A DNA stretch of 64,000 nt from Unio delphinus. Its lineage: Eukaryota > Mollusca > Bivalvia > Unionida > Unionidae. Numbering within the stretch: the stretch's first letter is position 1; each line of letters begins with the position of its first letter. The position numbers were made by a program, and so were the translations under genes. The DNA lies in assembly GCA_029339505.1 (NCBI GenBank), contig JAQISU010001235.1, positions 37,415,815 through 37,479,814 on the forward strand, read 5' to 3'. Below, piece after piece: positions 46,240-56,049 of the stretch. The notes below the pieces were generated by a model. That model had not been told where the DNA came from. It saw nothing but the letters and a program-made list of their open reading frames with translations, and ran no database searches.

Positions 46240-47200
46240 ATGATTTATTATCACGATGAAAAATTTATATAATGATTTTAATAATATCATTAGCGTGTAT
46301 GAAACAAATTTACAGCAACTTCGACAATATTTTCTAGAGTATCTCGATTTAACAACACCACGTGATAAAATTATTAAACAGGTTGAATTATTAAATTATA
46401 TTATCTCCGATATGAATTTTCTCAATGCGAGATTACTTAAGGTGATAATCGATGATAAAGGTCCTAACACACACAGATTTCTAACAAAATTTTCATTAAC
46501 GGAGGCTACATTACCCGGTTATAAATTTCAGGGATATCACGAATCAAAAAAATCGCTTAATGATCTCATCGATGAATATTTTCGTCAGATTCATGCCAGC
46601 TGGGGGAAGATAAACCCCGTGATAAAAGAACCTTGCAGAGATGATTATATCACTGATGATAAACCTGTCCCTGAAATCGATTTAAATTATCCCGATGAAG
46701 GTATTTTCACGTGTTAAAAACCGCTGTGGATTTGAAGGAACGTTATAACGTTTACACTAATAATCAAAGTTATGAGTATTTAATGTACGGTGCAATAACA
46801 TGGCATTTTGCAGATTGGTTTATCACATTAAATAATAATTTATTGAGAAAATTTGATATTATCAACAGAACATATCAAACAAATTTACAGCAACTCTGAC
46901 AATGTTTTCAAGAGTAACTCCTCGATATAACAATGCCACGTGATAAGATTAACAACCAGGTTAAAACCTTAAATCAAATTATTGCCGATATGGATTATCT
47001 CAACGTGAGATTGCTTAAGGTGATAATCGATGATAAAAGTCCCTCCAAACAACATTTTTTAAGAGTATTTTCATTAACAGAGGCTATGTTACCCGGTTAT
47101 AAATTTCTAGGATATAGCGTCCCATAGTTGAAAAAATCATTTAATGACCTCATCGATGAGTTTTTTCCTAAGATACACGCGTGCTGGTTTAAAATGGTTC
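46150..47200 (+). repeat. Tandem duplication of ~580 bp within the penton region
   Basis: Copy 1 (about 46150-46640) and copy 2 (about 46740-47200) are alignable at an offset of 575-590 bp with substantial divergence. Shared peptides include TNLQQL, PRDKI, LLKVIIDDK, FSLTEA-LPGYKF-GY and KKS-NDLIDE-F. Copy 1 is open as 46256-46717; copy 2 is broken by stops (TGA at 46897-46899 and others). The encoded helical protein is not recognised. Confidence 0.8.
46256..46717 (+). CDS. Polinton 153-residue helical protein, unknown
   Basis: An open frame starting MKNLYNDFNNIISVYETNL. It is predominantly helical with many Asp/Glu/Lys and no transmembrane segment. It ends near the start of its own degraded second copy (46711-47200), which encodes recognisably related peptides. 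The tandem pair lies between a penton N-terminal part and a penton-like C-terminal part. It may be an inserted domain of that gene or an independent gene. No function assigned. Confidence 0.45.
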   Translation: MKNLYNDFNNIISVYETNLQQLRQYFLEYLDLTTPRDKIIKQVELLNYIISDMNFLNARLLKVIIDDKGPNTHRFLTKFSLTEATLPGYKFQGYHESKKSLNDLIDEYFRQIHASWGKINPVIKEPCRDDYITDDKPVPEIDLNYPDEGIFTC

Positions 47201-47293
47201 CCGAGGTTGATATTTCAGGTATAATAATGCTGATGGGTAGACACATAGCGAACAACGTCGATATCAAGGGAGCCATCATGTTACATCTTATTT

Positions 47294-47545
47294 GTGATAT
47301 CATGTTATAACGTTAATACATCATCGTCTAACGAAGCTGATCAAGGTTATGTCCTGTACATGTTTACCCTGGAAATTACCCCAGGTTTAATTAATCTGAG
47401 TCCAGACAACTTGGTATATCTAGCAACAATTAATAACTTCGCATCGAGAATAAATTTCAGATTAGTCGACCAGGATTTTAATTTAATCGATTTGTCAGGG
47501 GAGCATGAACTATGTTCACTGGTGTATGACCGTGGATCGCTTTAA
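47294..47545 (+). pseudogene. Penton-like C-terminal fragment
   Basis: This open segment contains LEITPGLINLSPDNLVYL followed by INFRLVDQDFNLIDLSGE. The latter is the characteristic end motif (DQD-x-L-(I/V)D-x-x-GE) of Polinton minor capsid proteins. It lies about 1 kb downstream of the penton N-terminal part, separated by the tandem-duplicated unit. The gene therefore appears split or enlarged. The ATG at 47294 is probably not an original start. Confidence 0.5.
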
Positions 47546-47706
47546 AGAAATATTGAACGCGGAAATAGAGGAAGGTGAGTAAGAGAAGAAAAAAAAATTC
47601 TTCGATTTTTCACACATTTGCTATCATTGTTGAGTATAATTTTCGAGCATTTTTTTTATTCCCATGATTTTCCATCACGATTTCTGATTATCATTTTTTT
47701 TTCTGC

Positions 47707-48168
47707 GTGAAAATATTTGAGAGCGCCAACTTACCTCACCGCGGACGACGAAAAATAAATAATATTGTTCATCGTTGTGGGGAGTTAAACGTTATAGTGA
47801 AGTATCTCACGAACATAAAATCTCGTAACGTCATGCCGACCCAACCTATATGGTCAAAAGAGCCGATGTCCGCTACGACTAATGGAACCGCCGATGAGTA
47901 TTGTGCCGTGATAAAACACCAGCGTGAACAACAGCGGGAAGTCCGTGAAGAGAATTCTAAATTACGAGATAAAACCGCGAAGTTGACAGAGGAGCGGAGT
48001 CAACTTAGAACAGTTATAGAAGACCTCACAAAGAAATTCGATGAGGAAAAGGCGGTGATCGCGCAGCAACAACAAGATATCGTGAATTTAACCTCGTATA
48101 AAGAAAACGGTATAGCGGCTATCAAACAATTAATCGTGGAAAGAGATACTTTAAAAGCCGATTATTAG
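47707..48168 (+). CDS. Coiled-coil protein, unknown
   Basis: A 153-codon frame. The first third is basic (HRGRRKINNIVHRCG). The rest is a strong coiled coil (HQREQQREVREENSKLRDK, then LTEERSQLRTVIEDLTKKFD). The frame ends at TAG 48168, and a lysine-rich reading continues for about 25 codons after it, so the stop may be secondary. It faces the minus-strand genes that end at 48260. Function unknown; scaffold or structural roles are possible. Confidence 0.5.
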   Translation: MKIFESANLPHRGRRKINNIVHRCGELNVIVKYLTNIKSRNVMPTQPIWSKEPMSATTNGTADEYCAVIKHQREQQREVREENSKLRDKTAKLTEERSQLRTVIEDLTKKFDEEKAVIAQQQQDIVNLTSYKENGIAAIKQLIVERDTLKADY

Positions 48169-48259
48169 ACTTTGCAGGCAGAAAAAAAACGAATATTAAA
48201 AAAGATCGAGTGGGAAGAAATTAATTTTGAAAATGATATCTAACTAGCAAAAATAGGAA

Positions 48260-48664
48260 TTATTTGTGGTAATTCAAAGATTCCATCGAAATCTTCAACG
48301 CGGTCGTAGATTTTTCGTCTGCTGATTTCAAATACTTCTTTTCGAATTCCTTTGCGGCGGACTCTATCAGATACTCCTCATTAAACATTTCACCAACGGT
48401 GTTTAATATCGTTCTCAATATTATCGACACGGTAATGAGTTCCTGCTCGGGAAAGTCCTTGTTTGCAAGGATACAATTTCGCTCCCGGAGAAGAACTTTT
48501 GTTAGACGATACTCTGATTTATATGTGGGAAAGTTTAACCGTCGCGCTGATAATATCTTTGAGTAATCTGCGTTGACGTAATCGCTGGTAAATATAACGC
48601 TGTTATGATACTGTCGTATACGATCTAACTCGGTTTTTAATTCGGCGATGGATTCATTGTTCAT
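48260..48664 (-). CDS. Small Polinton protein 3 of a minus-strand trio, unknown
   Basis: An intact 134-codon frame beginning MNNESIAELKTELDRIRQYH; charged and mostly helical, with no recognised motif. It overlaps the upstream minus-strand gene (48654-48911) by 11 bp in a different frame, a compact viral-type arrangement. Intact frames in an otherwise ruined element may simply reflect short length. Confidence 0.5.
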   Translation of the reverse strand: MNNESIAELKTELDRIRQYHNSVIFTSDYVNADYSKILSARRLNFPTYKSEYRLTKVLLRERNCILANKDFPEQELITVSIILRTILNTVGEMFNEEYLIESAAKEFEKKYLKSADEKSTTALKISMESLNYHK

Positions 48665-48911
48665 TATATATATCTAATACTTCTCTAATTTTTTTTAATA
48701 TAAATTCCTCAACGGTTGATGTCGCGAAATCAATAGCTGCTGTTACATTTAGATGCTTAATTAACTGGTACAGTTTACGGATTTTGTTCATACACTCACG
48801 ATTTTCAACGATATTGATTTCACATCCCGTCAAGAGGTTTTTTTTTATAAATTCGTCATTCGAAGTATAACGAATCTTGATAACAATCCCGTAAACGTTC
48901 TTTGAATTCAT
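48654..48911 (-). CDS. Small Polinton protein 2 of a minus-strand trio, unknown
   Basis: An intact 85-codon frame starting MNSKNVYGIVIKIRY. It is mixed hydrophobic and charged, ending EFILKKIREVLDIYNEQ. It lies 3 bp downstream of the end of the first gene of the trio (48915) and overlaps the third by 11 bp. No motif recognised. Confidence 0.45.
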   Translation of the reverse strand: MNSKNVYGIVIKIRYTSNDEFIKKNLLTGCEINIVENRECMNKIRKLYQLIKHLNVTAAIDFATSTVEEFILKKIREVLDIYNEQ

Positions 48912-48914
48912 CTG

Positions 48915-49098
48915 TCAACCGTTCATCTTTGAATTTTTATACTTGATACAATCAATCTGTGCTTGCTCGATGTTTCTCCGAGAACGTTCTAATCGTTCAT
49001 ATTCTTCGTATAACTGTTCACGAGTCATAATAGCAGAAATTATTCCACGGTGGTGAATATCATCGAGGTGCTTAGCTATCGTCGAAATAACTTCGTCG

Positions 49099-49103
<5 letters not shown>
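48915..49103 (-). CDS. Small Polinton protein 1 of a minus-strand trio, unknown
   Basis: An intact 62-codon helical frame starting MNDEVISTIAKHLDDIHH, with a central coiled stretch (QLYEEYERLERSRRNIEQ). Its start codon abuts a (TA)n tract (49102-49175), which separates it from the divergent polymerase gene. Promoter elements of both would have to lie in or beside that tract. No motif recognised. Confidence 0.45.

Positions 49104-49175
<72 letters not shown>
49102..49175. repeat. (TA)n microsatellite between divergent Polinton genes
   Basis: About 36 TA dinucleotides directly upstream of the minus-strand trio and about 85 bp upstream of the polymerase frame. It may have replaced or grown from an original TATA-rich promoter. 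Confidence 0.9.
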
Positions 49176-49181
<6 letters not shown>

Positions 49182-49258
49182 TTTATCTAAAATTTCCCGC
49201 TAAGTATCAGCGATTCAAAAAAGTATCAGACGCGCCAAGTACGAATTTAGAAAAGAGG

Positions 49259-52080
49259 GTGCAAAGTACATATGTATACTCGACGTTTCTAACTCCTTGT
49301 GTCAAGTATAGAATGACAGATTCCCGTGCCAAGGATATATTATCGATGATCAATTTTAAAAATACCAAATACTGGATTCAAGCAAAATATAGTAAACTTT
49401 ACGGTGGAACATCCGAGAAATCATGGAAAGTGTTTAATCATCGAGATCGCGTATTATCCTTGACGGGAAAACAGGTTACATTGACTGAGAAGACTAAACC
49501 TAAAACGTTGACCAGAATCGATGATAAATATTATCGTTCATACCTGGTGACAGCGCTGGTATACGGATTATACGAGATAGAAGAACCCGATTTAGAAAAG
49601 CTTCTTCTGATGAAATATTCGAAGAATAATTGCGTCGTGGAACGAGTTTTAGATCATTTTAATAATATCAATCATGGAAACTGGCTTACTGAACTTTGAG
49701 AAGAGAACATATTAACGTGGGCGGAATCAGTTAGATCAACAGGAGCGTTCATAGACGATATTATCAAATTGGAATGCATATTAAGATTTCCAATCACCAT
49801 AAAAACGTGTAGCGGAGATGTTTTACACGAAGCAAAGTATAAAAATAACGGTGCTCCCATCGAAATCTTCGATCATAACAACCACGTGTGGAACGTTTCT
49901 GTGATGACGTTTTCGCGTTCTCGAATGGTAAAATACTATCACAGAGACATATTCGACACAATTCACGAGATGAGTAAAATCGATCCTGTCGGCGTATGGT
50001 TATTCAAGGATGAAACAGGAATATATGATCAATTTGTCAAAACGAATGGTGATTTATATAGAACAGAGGAACTTCAAACTCGTATGAATAATCTCACATT
50101 GAGTTATATTGATGATCAGAATCTCGCCGATGAAATCACCAGAAACTGCTTTACGATACCTATCCGGGTTGATTTCATCAAAGATGTTAAGGTGAGTTGT
50201 GTAGAGGTGTCACACGGCGGATTATGGAATACTAATTACGACTAAAAAAATATGAAATGCGCAGATATCGTATCATGTTATCCGTCGAGTTTTCTCAGGA
50301 TGGGCGAGTGTCACGAATACTTAACGCGATTTGGTCATCCCACACATGAAATGCCAAGAGTAGCTGTTAACGGGTGTTTACCGATATTTGATTTAACCGG
50401 ATTTGCCAACGTGACATCGTTTAAACTCGCGGATAATCTTCACCCGGTATTTTATCTATGGGGTGGAAAGCATCTTAGTGAGAAAAAATAGGCTCCGGTA
50501 CATTTATTAAGGTTTATGCTAGATTAAAAGATATTAACGTCGTTGACAGTTACCTCGGCGATAATTTCATATCGATCGCAGAAAGATATGTGGCTACTAA
50601 CCGATAAAGAATTATCAAGAATAATAATCGGAAAGTTTACTCAGGGTGGATCAGAAAATCAATGAAGAAGAACTTCTCGATTGATAATCGACGACGCCGA
50701 ATTAAATTTTATCATCGCGGATACAACAAATAAAGGAATCCGTATATCGAAATCAACAGCTTATTTATCCACGGGGGAAAAACTCGGAATCATCGTCGAA
50801 TATTACGATGGAGAATCATTGCAATTTACTCACCTGAGATCTTCAATGCTTTGTTACTCCTTAATAAATGTGTTTTCGATGCTATATAAAGTATCTGAAA
50901 TCGCGGTCAGAGTCGCCACTGACTCATTTTATTTCGACGTGAAATACAGTATACACGTCAACGAGTATATTAACGCTGAAGAACATTGGGGAACCTGGAG
51001 AATAAAGCGCGAGCAGATACATATTTACGATGAAGATATCGACGATCCCATCAAAGATAATTACCGCGAGGATATCAACGATGATATATCGCTGCTACCA
51101 TCCGTGTACGATCCGATAACCAGACCGTTTATCTGAACGGTCCAGGAGGATGTAGAAAAATAACAAGGGTTATTGATTGTTTTGGGAAATCCGCTGACAT
51201 GATCGTATTAACCCCTACTCATCTTCTTGCTAGTGAGATGAAATCCCGAGGTGTTAACGCGAGCACATATCAAGGTTTTTTTAAATATAAAGATGAGGGA
51301 GTTGAATGGACTTCCAATCGTATGGGAACGAAATATATTCCTCGGATAATCCTCTGGGAGGAAACGTGTAGTATCGTTAAAATTATAAAAAATATTTCTT
51401 GATTGGCTGTTAACAAAAAACATCGTGGTGATTATGTGCGGGGATCACGGTCAACTGCCGCCATTTAAAAGAGAATCTTCTTATGATTGGTTAAAGAGCA
51501 ACGTTGATTACTACGAAGAAATTAATGCAGATCATCGATTCCTCGACGATGAATTATCCGCGTTGAAGTCCGCGATAAGATTACAACCAGATCATATACA
51601 AGGAGAAATAATGCGTTAGGCGATTCCTGAAACCTCCATTGATGATTTCTGGGACACATGGAAACCAACAGATGTTGCTGTCGCTAAAAAAAAAAAATAC
51701 GAGATCGACTTCAGATATATAGTTATTTGACGCGCATAAAGAGAAATTTCCGATGGAAAAGGTTTCATTGTGCTGCTGGCCTGAAGGTAAATGACAACAA
51801 AACAGTTGATAATCCCAGAGAATCACAGCGACAAGAACTCATTTTTAATGATATTGTACAGGTAAATATTAACGTGGTAGAAGACGTGTTACGTGCTAAT
51901 AAATCTCCGTGGATGCTAGGATACGCGATGATGATTCATTCATGACAAGGATTAACCATTAAAGATACAATTGTTTGGATCATAGATGATTTCATAGAGT
52001 GGTGAAATCTAATATATCTAGCTGTATCACGAGTACGAAGAATAAATCAACTTCGGAGAATTGCTATCATTGGAGATTAA
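49259..52080 (+). pseudogene. Protein-primed DNA polymerase B joined to an SF1 helicase, broken
   Basis: One long coding region. From 49259 to 50491 the frame is constant and interrupted by three stops (49697, 50243, 50489). It includes polymerase motif A, ADIVSCYPSSF (about 50258-50292). After shifts, 50681-51136 carries the motif B-like LRSSMLCYSLINVF and motif C VATDSFYF (about 50909-50932; DTD is usual). Directly following, with no room for a separate promoter, are SF1 helicase motifs. These are a Walker A-like NGPGGCRKIT (about 51133-51165, degraded from GxGGxGKT), IILWEETC (motif II position), IMCGDHGQLPPF (motif III), GYAMMIHS-x-QGLT (motif V) and YLAVSRVR (motif VI). Stops at 51943 and 52003 are in frame. 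The polymerase part is about 620 codons, short for Polinton PolB. I could not place the exonuclease motifs. Confidence 0.75.
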
Positions 52081-52978
52081 TCGGTGGCAACTGAGTATCG
52101 TCTGGGATTACCTGTAACTGCTCACGGGTAAAACTCTGCTGTGGCGTGGTCGGATCGAGTTTATAATGCGTTGGTCTATTATTAGACGACACCGTAGAAT
52201 ATATTTTATGTGTGGTTCTACTCCATATCAGATCAGTTGATCTTGCAGTACCACCTTCGAGTTCACCTGGTTCGTATAAATATCTCACCGTGACATTACT
52301 AGGTAGGATTTGAGATATATTTTTTTGTTATTGCGATAGCCGGTTTCATGTTTATGGTCCTAGTAACCTCATTGTTGATTGATGTGATCACTTCTGGTAA
52401 TCGTTTTACCCTTTCGCGAGATCACCCATCATCAATGAATTCTTTCACGTATTGATAATGAAATAGTTTATCTCCAAGAGTTCTGTTAAACCGCTCAATG
52501 ATTGCTTGATCGCGATGGATCGCTGTATGTCCTCGTCGTATCTTAGTATTATGCTGCTTCATCATTGATGATACCTCACCTTGAAATTCCTTACCGGGAT
52601 CAGCCTGAAGAAGATTTGGCCATCGTTGAGGACCTCGACGATAAATCTTTTTAAACGCGGAGGTGACTTCCGAAGATGATTTCGTCGATAACGGCTAGGC
52701 ATCTTTATATCTGCTCGTGACATCAACGACGATTAAACGGTATCATGTGGTAGATATAATAGATCAGCCTGATGAACTTCATTAGGAATATTAACATCGA
52801 ATGACGTGTACTGAATCTTCTTTGGACGAGGTAGATAAATCTGCCATATAGCTTGTTTAGCTAAGCAATCTGCGGCTATTTCACATTTTACCTTTGCGGC
52901 GCTGGTGAGTTTATCAACGGCAGATTTTCCCATGTAATATCCGGTCAGAGAAGAATAAATCTTTTCCATGTTATACAC
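52067..52978 (-). pseudogene. Polinton integrase (retroviral-type DDE), broken
   Basis: Minus-strand gene. The N-terminal block (52978-52733) starts at MYNMEKIYSSLTGYY and includes LAKQAIWQIYLPRPK and VHQADLLYLPHD, the signature start of Polinton integrases. The core then shows VVDVTSRYK (first Asp), LQADPGKEF (second Asp, codon 52599-52601) and IIERFNRTLGD (Glu, codon 52494-52496), with 34 residues between the last two, as in DD(35)E integrases. The C-terminal block (52288-52067) has RYLYEPGELEGG and the chromodomain-like YKLDP...FTREQLQVIP end. A stop after HDTV near 52733, a small deletion, another stop near 52700 and later frame changes inactivate it. Its 3' end overlaps the polymerase-helicase gene tail to tail. 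Confidence 0.8.
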
Positions 52979-53002
52979 CTAAACCAGCGACTAATTTTCC
53001 TT

Positions 53003-53469
53003 TCATGGCTGTTTTATTAACCAAGACGCTAATGTTTCCTTGAAGGTCTTATCGGGAATAGAATTTAACGTGTGTATCAATTTTACATCCACGAGATGAC
53101 GTTGTTGGAGATCTTTACTACGATACGCTATATCGTGAACACGACAAGCTTCATCGATTGTGTTTATTGGGTTTTCACCTGGATTAGAATTATCCTGATC
53201 ATGTAGTCTGATATCTAATCGTGTTCTGGGTCCACAGTAATTATATCCCGGAAGATTCTTCTCTCCTGGATACTTAGCCCATTGCATCCCTGGAAGTTTC
53301 GTTAAACAGGAGGTGATATCACCACCTCTTTTTTTTTTACAAATCTAAATTTTTTTATACCGCATCGCTCACATTTTCCGGTGATTGCTTCTTTGTTATT
53401 TTTTGTTATGGTAGGAACCGGATCAGTCGTTGGAGTTTTAGCCTTACATTTCACACAATATAAATCCAT
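53003..53469 (-). pseudogene. Zinc-ribbon plus phospholipase A2 protein, frameshifted
   Basis: From ATG 53469 the minus strand encodes a CxxC...CxxC zinc-ribbon-like start (YCVKCKAKT then GKCERCG). A poly-A run near 53330-53338 then shifts the frame. The second block (53287-53003) is a phospholipase A2 domain with LPGYNYCGPRTRLD (calcium-binding loop) and DEACRVHDIAYR (catalytic His-Asp pair), then an Asp in VDVKLIH. In parvoviruses and adintoviruses this PLA2 helps particles cross membranes; the role here is inferred from that family. The gene ends 24 bp before the integrase start, and its start is 21 bp from the divergent ATPase start. Confidence 0.75.
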
Positions 53470-53490
53470 AATATTAGTAAGTTATATCTA

Positions 53491-54147
53491 ATGAAAATTA
53501 CAGATTTTTCATCATTAAAGAAACAACAATGAGTTAAACATCATCCTATGCTACCTAACTCTATCCGGATGATAATTATCGGACCGTCAAGTAGTGGTAA
53601 AACTCAATTGTTACTCAATTTAATTATGAAATGAATGGCATGGGATAAATTATATTTAGTGGCACCTAGCTTAGATGATCAACACTGCTACCAGGTGTTA
53701 AAGGATTATAATGAGAGTGCATCGGAGATCACCAGAGAAAACATCATCGAGTTTGTCATGGATATCGATGAAGCGCCTTCCGTGTAGGATATTTCCGGGG
53801 ACATAAATAATTTAGTTGTGTACGATGATACCATGTTGGAACGACAAAAGAATCCCACAAGGATATTCTCCCGAGGTCGACATAAGAACACCGACGTGAT
53901 CTATGTTACTCAACGATATACCCAGATTCCAAAAGTGATCCGAGATAACTGTAACGTGCTAGTGTTTAACAGGATTGATACTCATACATTACGAAATAAC
54001 TGGCAAACTTGGTGTTCCAATTTCGATTTCAAAAAATTTAGAAATTTCTTTAGTGGTGCTCAAGCAACACCTCATGGATTTGTAATGATAAATCTATCTG
54101 ACCCAGTGGCGCATTATCGGATAGGATTAGATAAAATATATGGGTAA
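53491..54147 (+). pseudogene. Packaging ATPase (FtsK/A32 type) with three in-frame stops
   Basis: A single uninterrupted reading phase of 219 codons from ATG 53491. It shows Walker A GPSSSGKTQ (about 53584-53610), Walker B NNLVVYDD (about 53806-53829) and a downstream VTQRYTQIPKVIRDN block typical of Polinton/virophage DNA-packaging ATPases. These pump the genome into the capsid. Stops at 53530 (TGA), 53632 (TGA) and 53785 (TAG) inactivate it, with no indels. The gene ends about 38 bp before the right terminal repeat. Confidence 0.85.
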
Positions 54148-54184
54148 TCTGAGCTTATCCGATATTCACCATATACTAATTGCG

Positions 54185-54366
54185 TAACATTAATTCGGAG
54201 ACAGGGTAGGATGCGGCTGTATTATTAACCCTTGTTGATGTTAACGTGGCTGTATTATTAAACCGTTATTTTACCAAAATAAGGCTTTTATTATTAAACC
54301 GTTATTTTGGCAAAATAAGGCTTCTATCTCCCCTTGTAGGGATCACTCTCTCCACTATTCTGCTCA
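54185..54366 (-). repeat. Polinton right terminal inverted repeat
   Basis: Ends ...CTCTCCACTATTCTGCTCA and is the reverse complement of 34945-35128 with few mismatches and short indels. Just inside, a further GATAAGC-CAGATT match is offset by about 30 bp relative to the left side. Confidence 0.9.
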
Positions 54367-55872
54367 CATATCGCAACTCCCAGTTTTATGGAGAAGACAT
54401 TATAATACAGATTATTACAGTTCATTTTAGGTCTCTGAAAAATCATTTCATGATTCTGCTTGTCAGAATTTTACCAGCAGTTTTTAGAATATTTCAATCT
54501 ATTCCAAAGGGAGTTAACCCACATAAATGTTCATGAAGCAGTAGGAGGAAGTAAATTGGCTTCCATTTAAAAATTGTGTTAATTTAGCTGCAATTTGATG
54601 TCATGAATATAGTACAGAATGGGACAGTGGATGTCTCAGATGTGATTTTGCCTGAGCTATAATAATAACAACAACAACAACAACAATAATGCATTATTTA
54701 GGTATGATCAGCAGATTATACAAATGGTAATACATAAAACAGTTATGCACAAGTTACATAACATTGACAGAGTATGTATGTATATACATGAAAACAGTTG
54801 TATTACAAATATAAAAATGCATGATTCACTTGGATGACCAATAAATTTTATAAAAACAGACAGTATGAACTTAAAAGTGTGGCAGTGTTAACCCATGTCA
54901 AATATATATGGACACCTAAATATTTAATATACTTTGGAGAATTTATTACTGGTATGTGTCTTTTAAAGGTTATTTGTATTCTCTGATTTTTTTGGTTTAG
55001 CTTTGGGTTCAAATAAGATACTTTATATCTTACCAAATGTGATGATAGATTATTGTCAGTGAGCCAAAGCCAAAGATTGTAAAATTATTGTTCTTTATAA
55101 AGCTTTTAAGAACTTTATTCCAAATCTTGACATGAAAACTTGATACCCCTGCTATCTGCATTGAATGAAAGCTTACAATCAGAGATCATGCTTGTTATTA
55201 TATCAATCACATAAGGCAAAAAGGAACAGGTCCTAAAAAAAGAAAACATTACATCAGGAATTGTTTTTGAAATCCAGAAATTTCATAGAAATCAGGAATT
55301 ATCAAATGCATAAATCATGCCTTTGCATTCCAAGTACATCAGAGGAAAAGATGTTAAAGGTCACAATTTCATGAATACTTCATTGAATGAACTTTAAAAT
55401 ATTTAGATATTAAAGTTAGTTCCCCCTGTATCTACTCTTATCAGTTTGTTTTTCCCCAGTATTTACACTTTATGTTGCTTTTATGCCAATCCTTTTTTTG
55501 ACCTTAAGAATTGTGCATGATTTTTCATGAATGAAAAATAACAAAATGGTCAAATTATAATAAAGCATTTCAAAAGCTCTTGAAGTATATGCCATATAAT
55601 TTTATTATTTAAAGTTTCATAAAGTTAGGGTCTAATGAAGATGAGTTTGAGATTATATCTATAATATATATATTCAACAGATTTTGCATAACTCTAAGAT
55701 GATGTAGGTTTGAAATTATTGGCATTATATGTCTCAGTTTAGCATAAACTATTTCGTGCATTGAAGTACATTATTATGAAATATTAAAATTGTATGGTGA
55801 AAGAAATGCTAGTCACACATTTCAGAGAAATATGTTAACATACTTGCCATTTATTTAACCTTATAATTTCAG
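54367..55872. other. Intron, nothing recognised
   Basis: AT-rich intron between the Polinton and the next exon. There is a short (AAC)n tract near 54665-54690. No gene recognised. Confidence 0.5.
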
Positions 55873-55973
55873 AGGCCCTCCGACATCAAACACTTTTCCA
55901 TTTCCTTCTGGCTGTTAGTGCTGACAATCATGTTCTTCTACAATGGTGTTTTCCCATTTGTAGCAGATTCCAG
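55873..55973 (+). CDS. MFSD1: MFSD1-like transporter, exon (TM7)
   Basis: Exon between acceptor TATAATTTCAG and donor GTATGT. It encodes RPSDIKHFSISFWLLVL then the helix ending FYNGVFPFVADS. This matches the start of the second six-helix bundle in MFSD1 (VKDFSLPLWL...VFPF), with the Phe-Pro-Phe feature preserved. It starts in phase 0 after 34297-34412 and ends two bases into a Ser codon completed by 56959. Its upstream intron carries the Polinton. Confidence 0.9.
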
Positions 55974-56049
55974 GTATGTGGGGCCAGTATCAGAGTTTTA
56001 AGAGATCATTTGTTCCACATCATTAGAGTTCCCTGCTTTAAGAGATGTC

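Larger units (their letters stand above)
34945..54366 (+). mobile_element. Polinton/Maverick (adintovirus-like) element, decayed, 19.4 kb
   Basis: Self-synthesising DNA transposon or endogenised virus bounded by inverted repeats of about 180 bp (34945-35128 and 54185-54366). It contains the Polinton hallmark set: capsid, penton-like protein, adenain-type protease, packaging ATPase, protein-primed family B polymerase and retroviral-type integrase. It also carries phospholipase A2, an SF1 helicase and several small genes. Stops, frameshifts and a nested insertion (37409-42513) show it is not functional. It lies in an intron of the MFSD1-like gene in the same orientation as its virion genes. No clear 6-bp target duplication was seen at the ends I set. 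Confidence 0.9.

Noticed and set aside
35225..54147. Programmed frameshifting in the Polinton genes
   Set aside because: Breaks occur in nearly every gene, together with plain stop codons, which fits decay rather than recoding.
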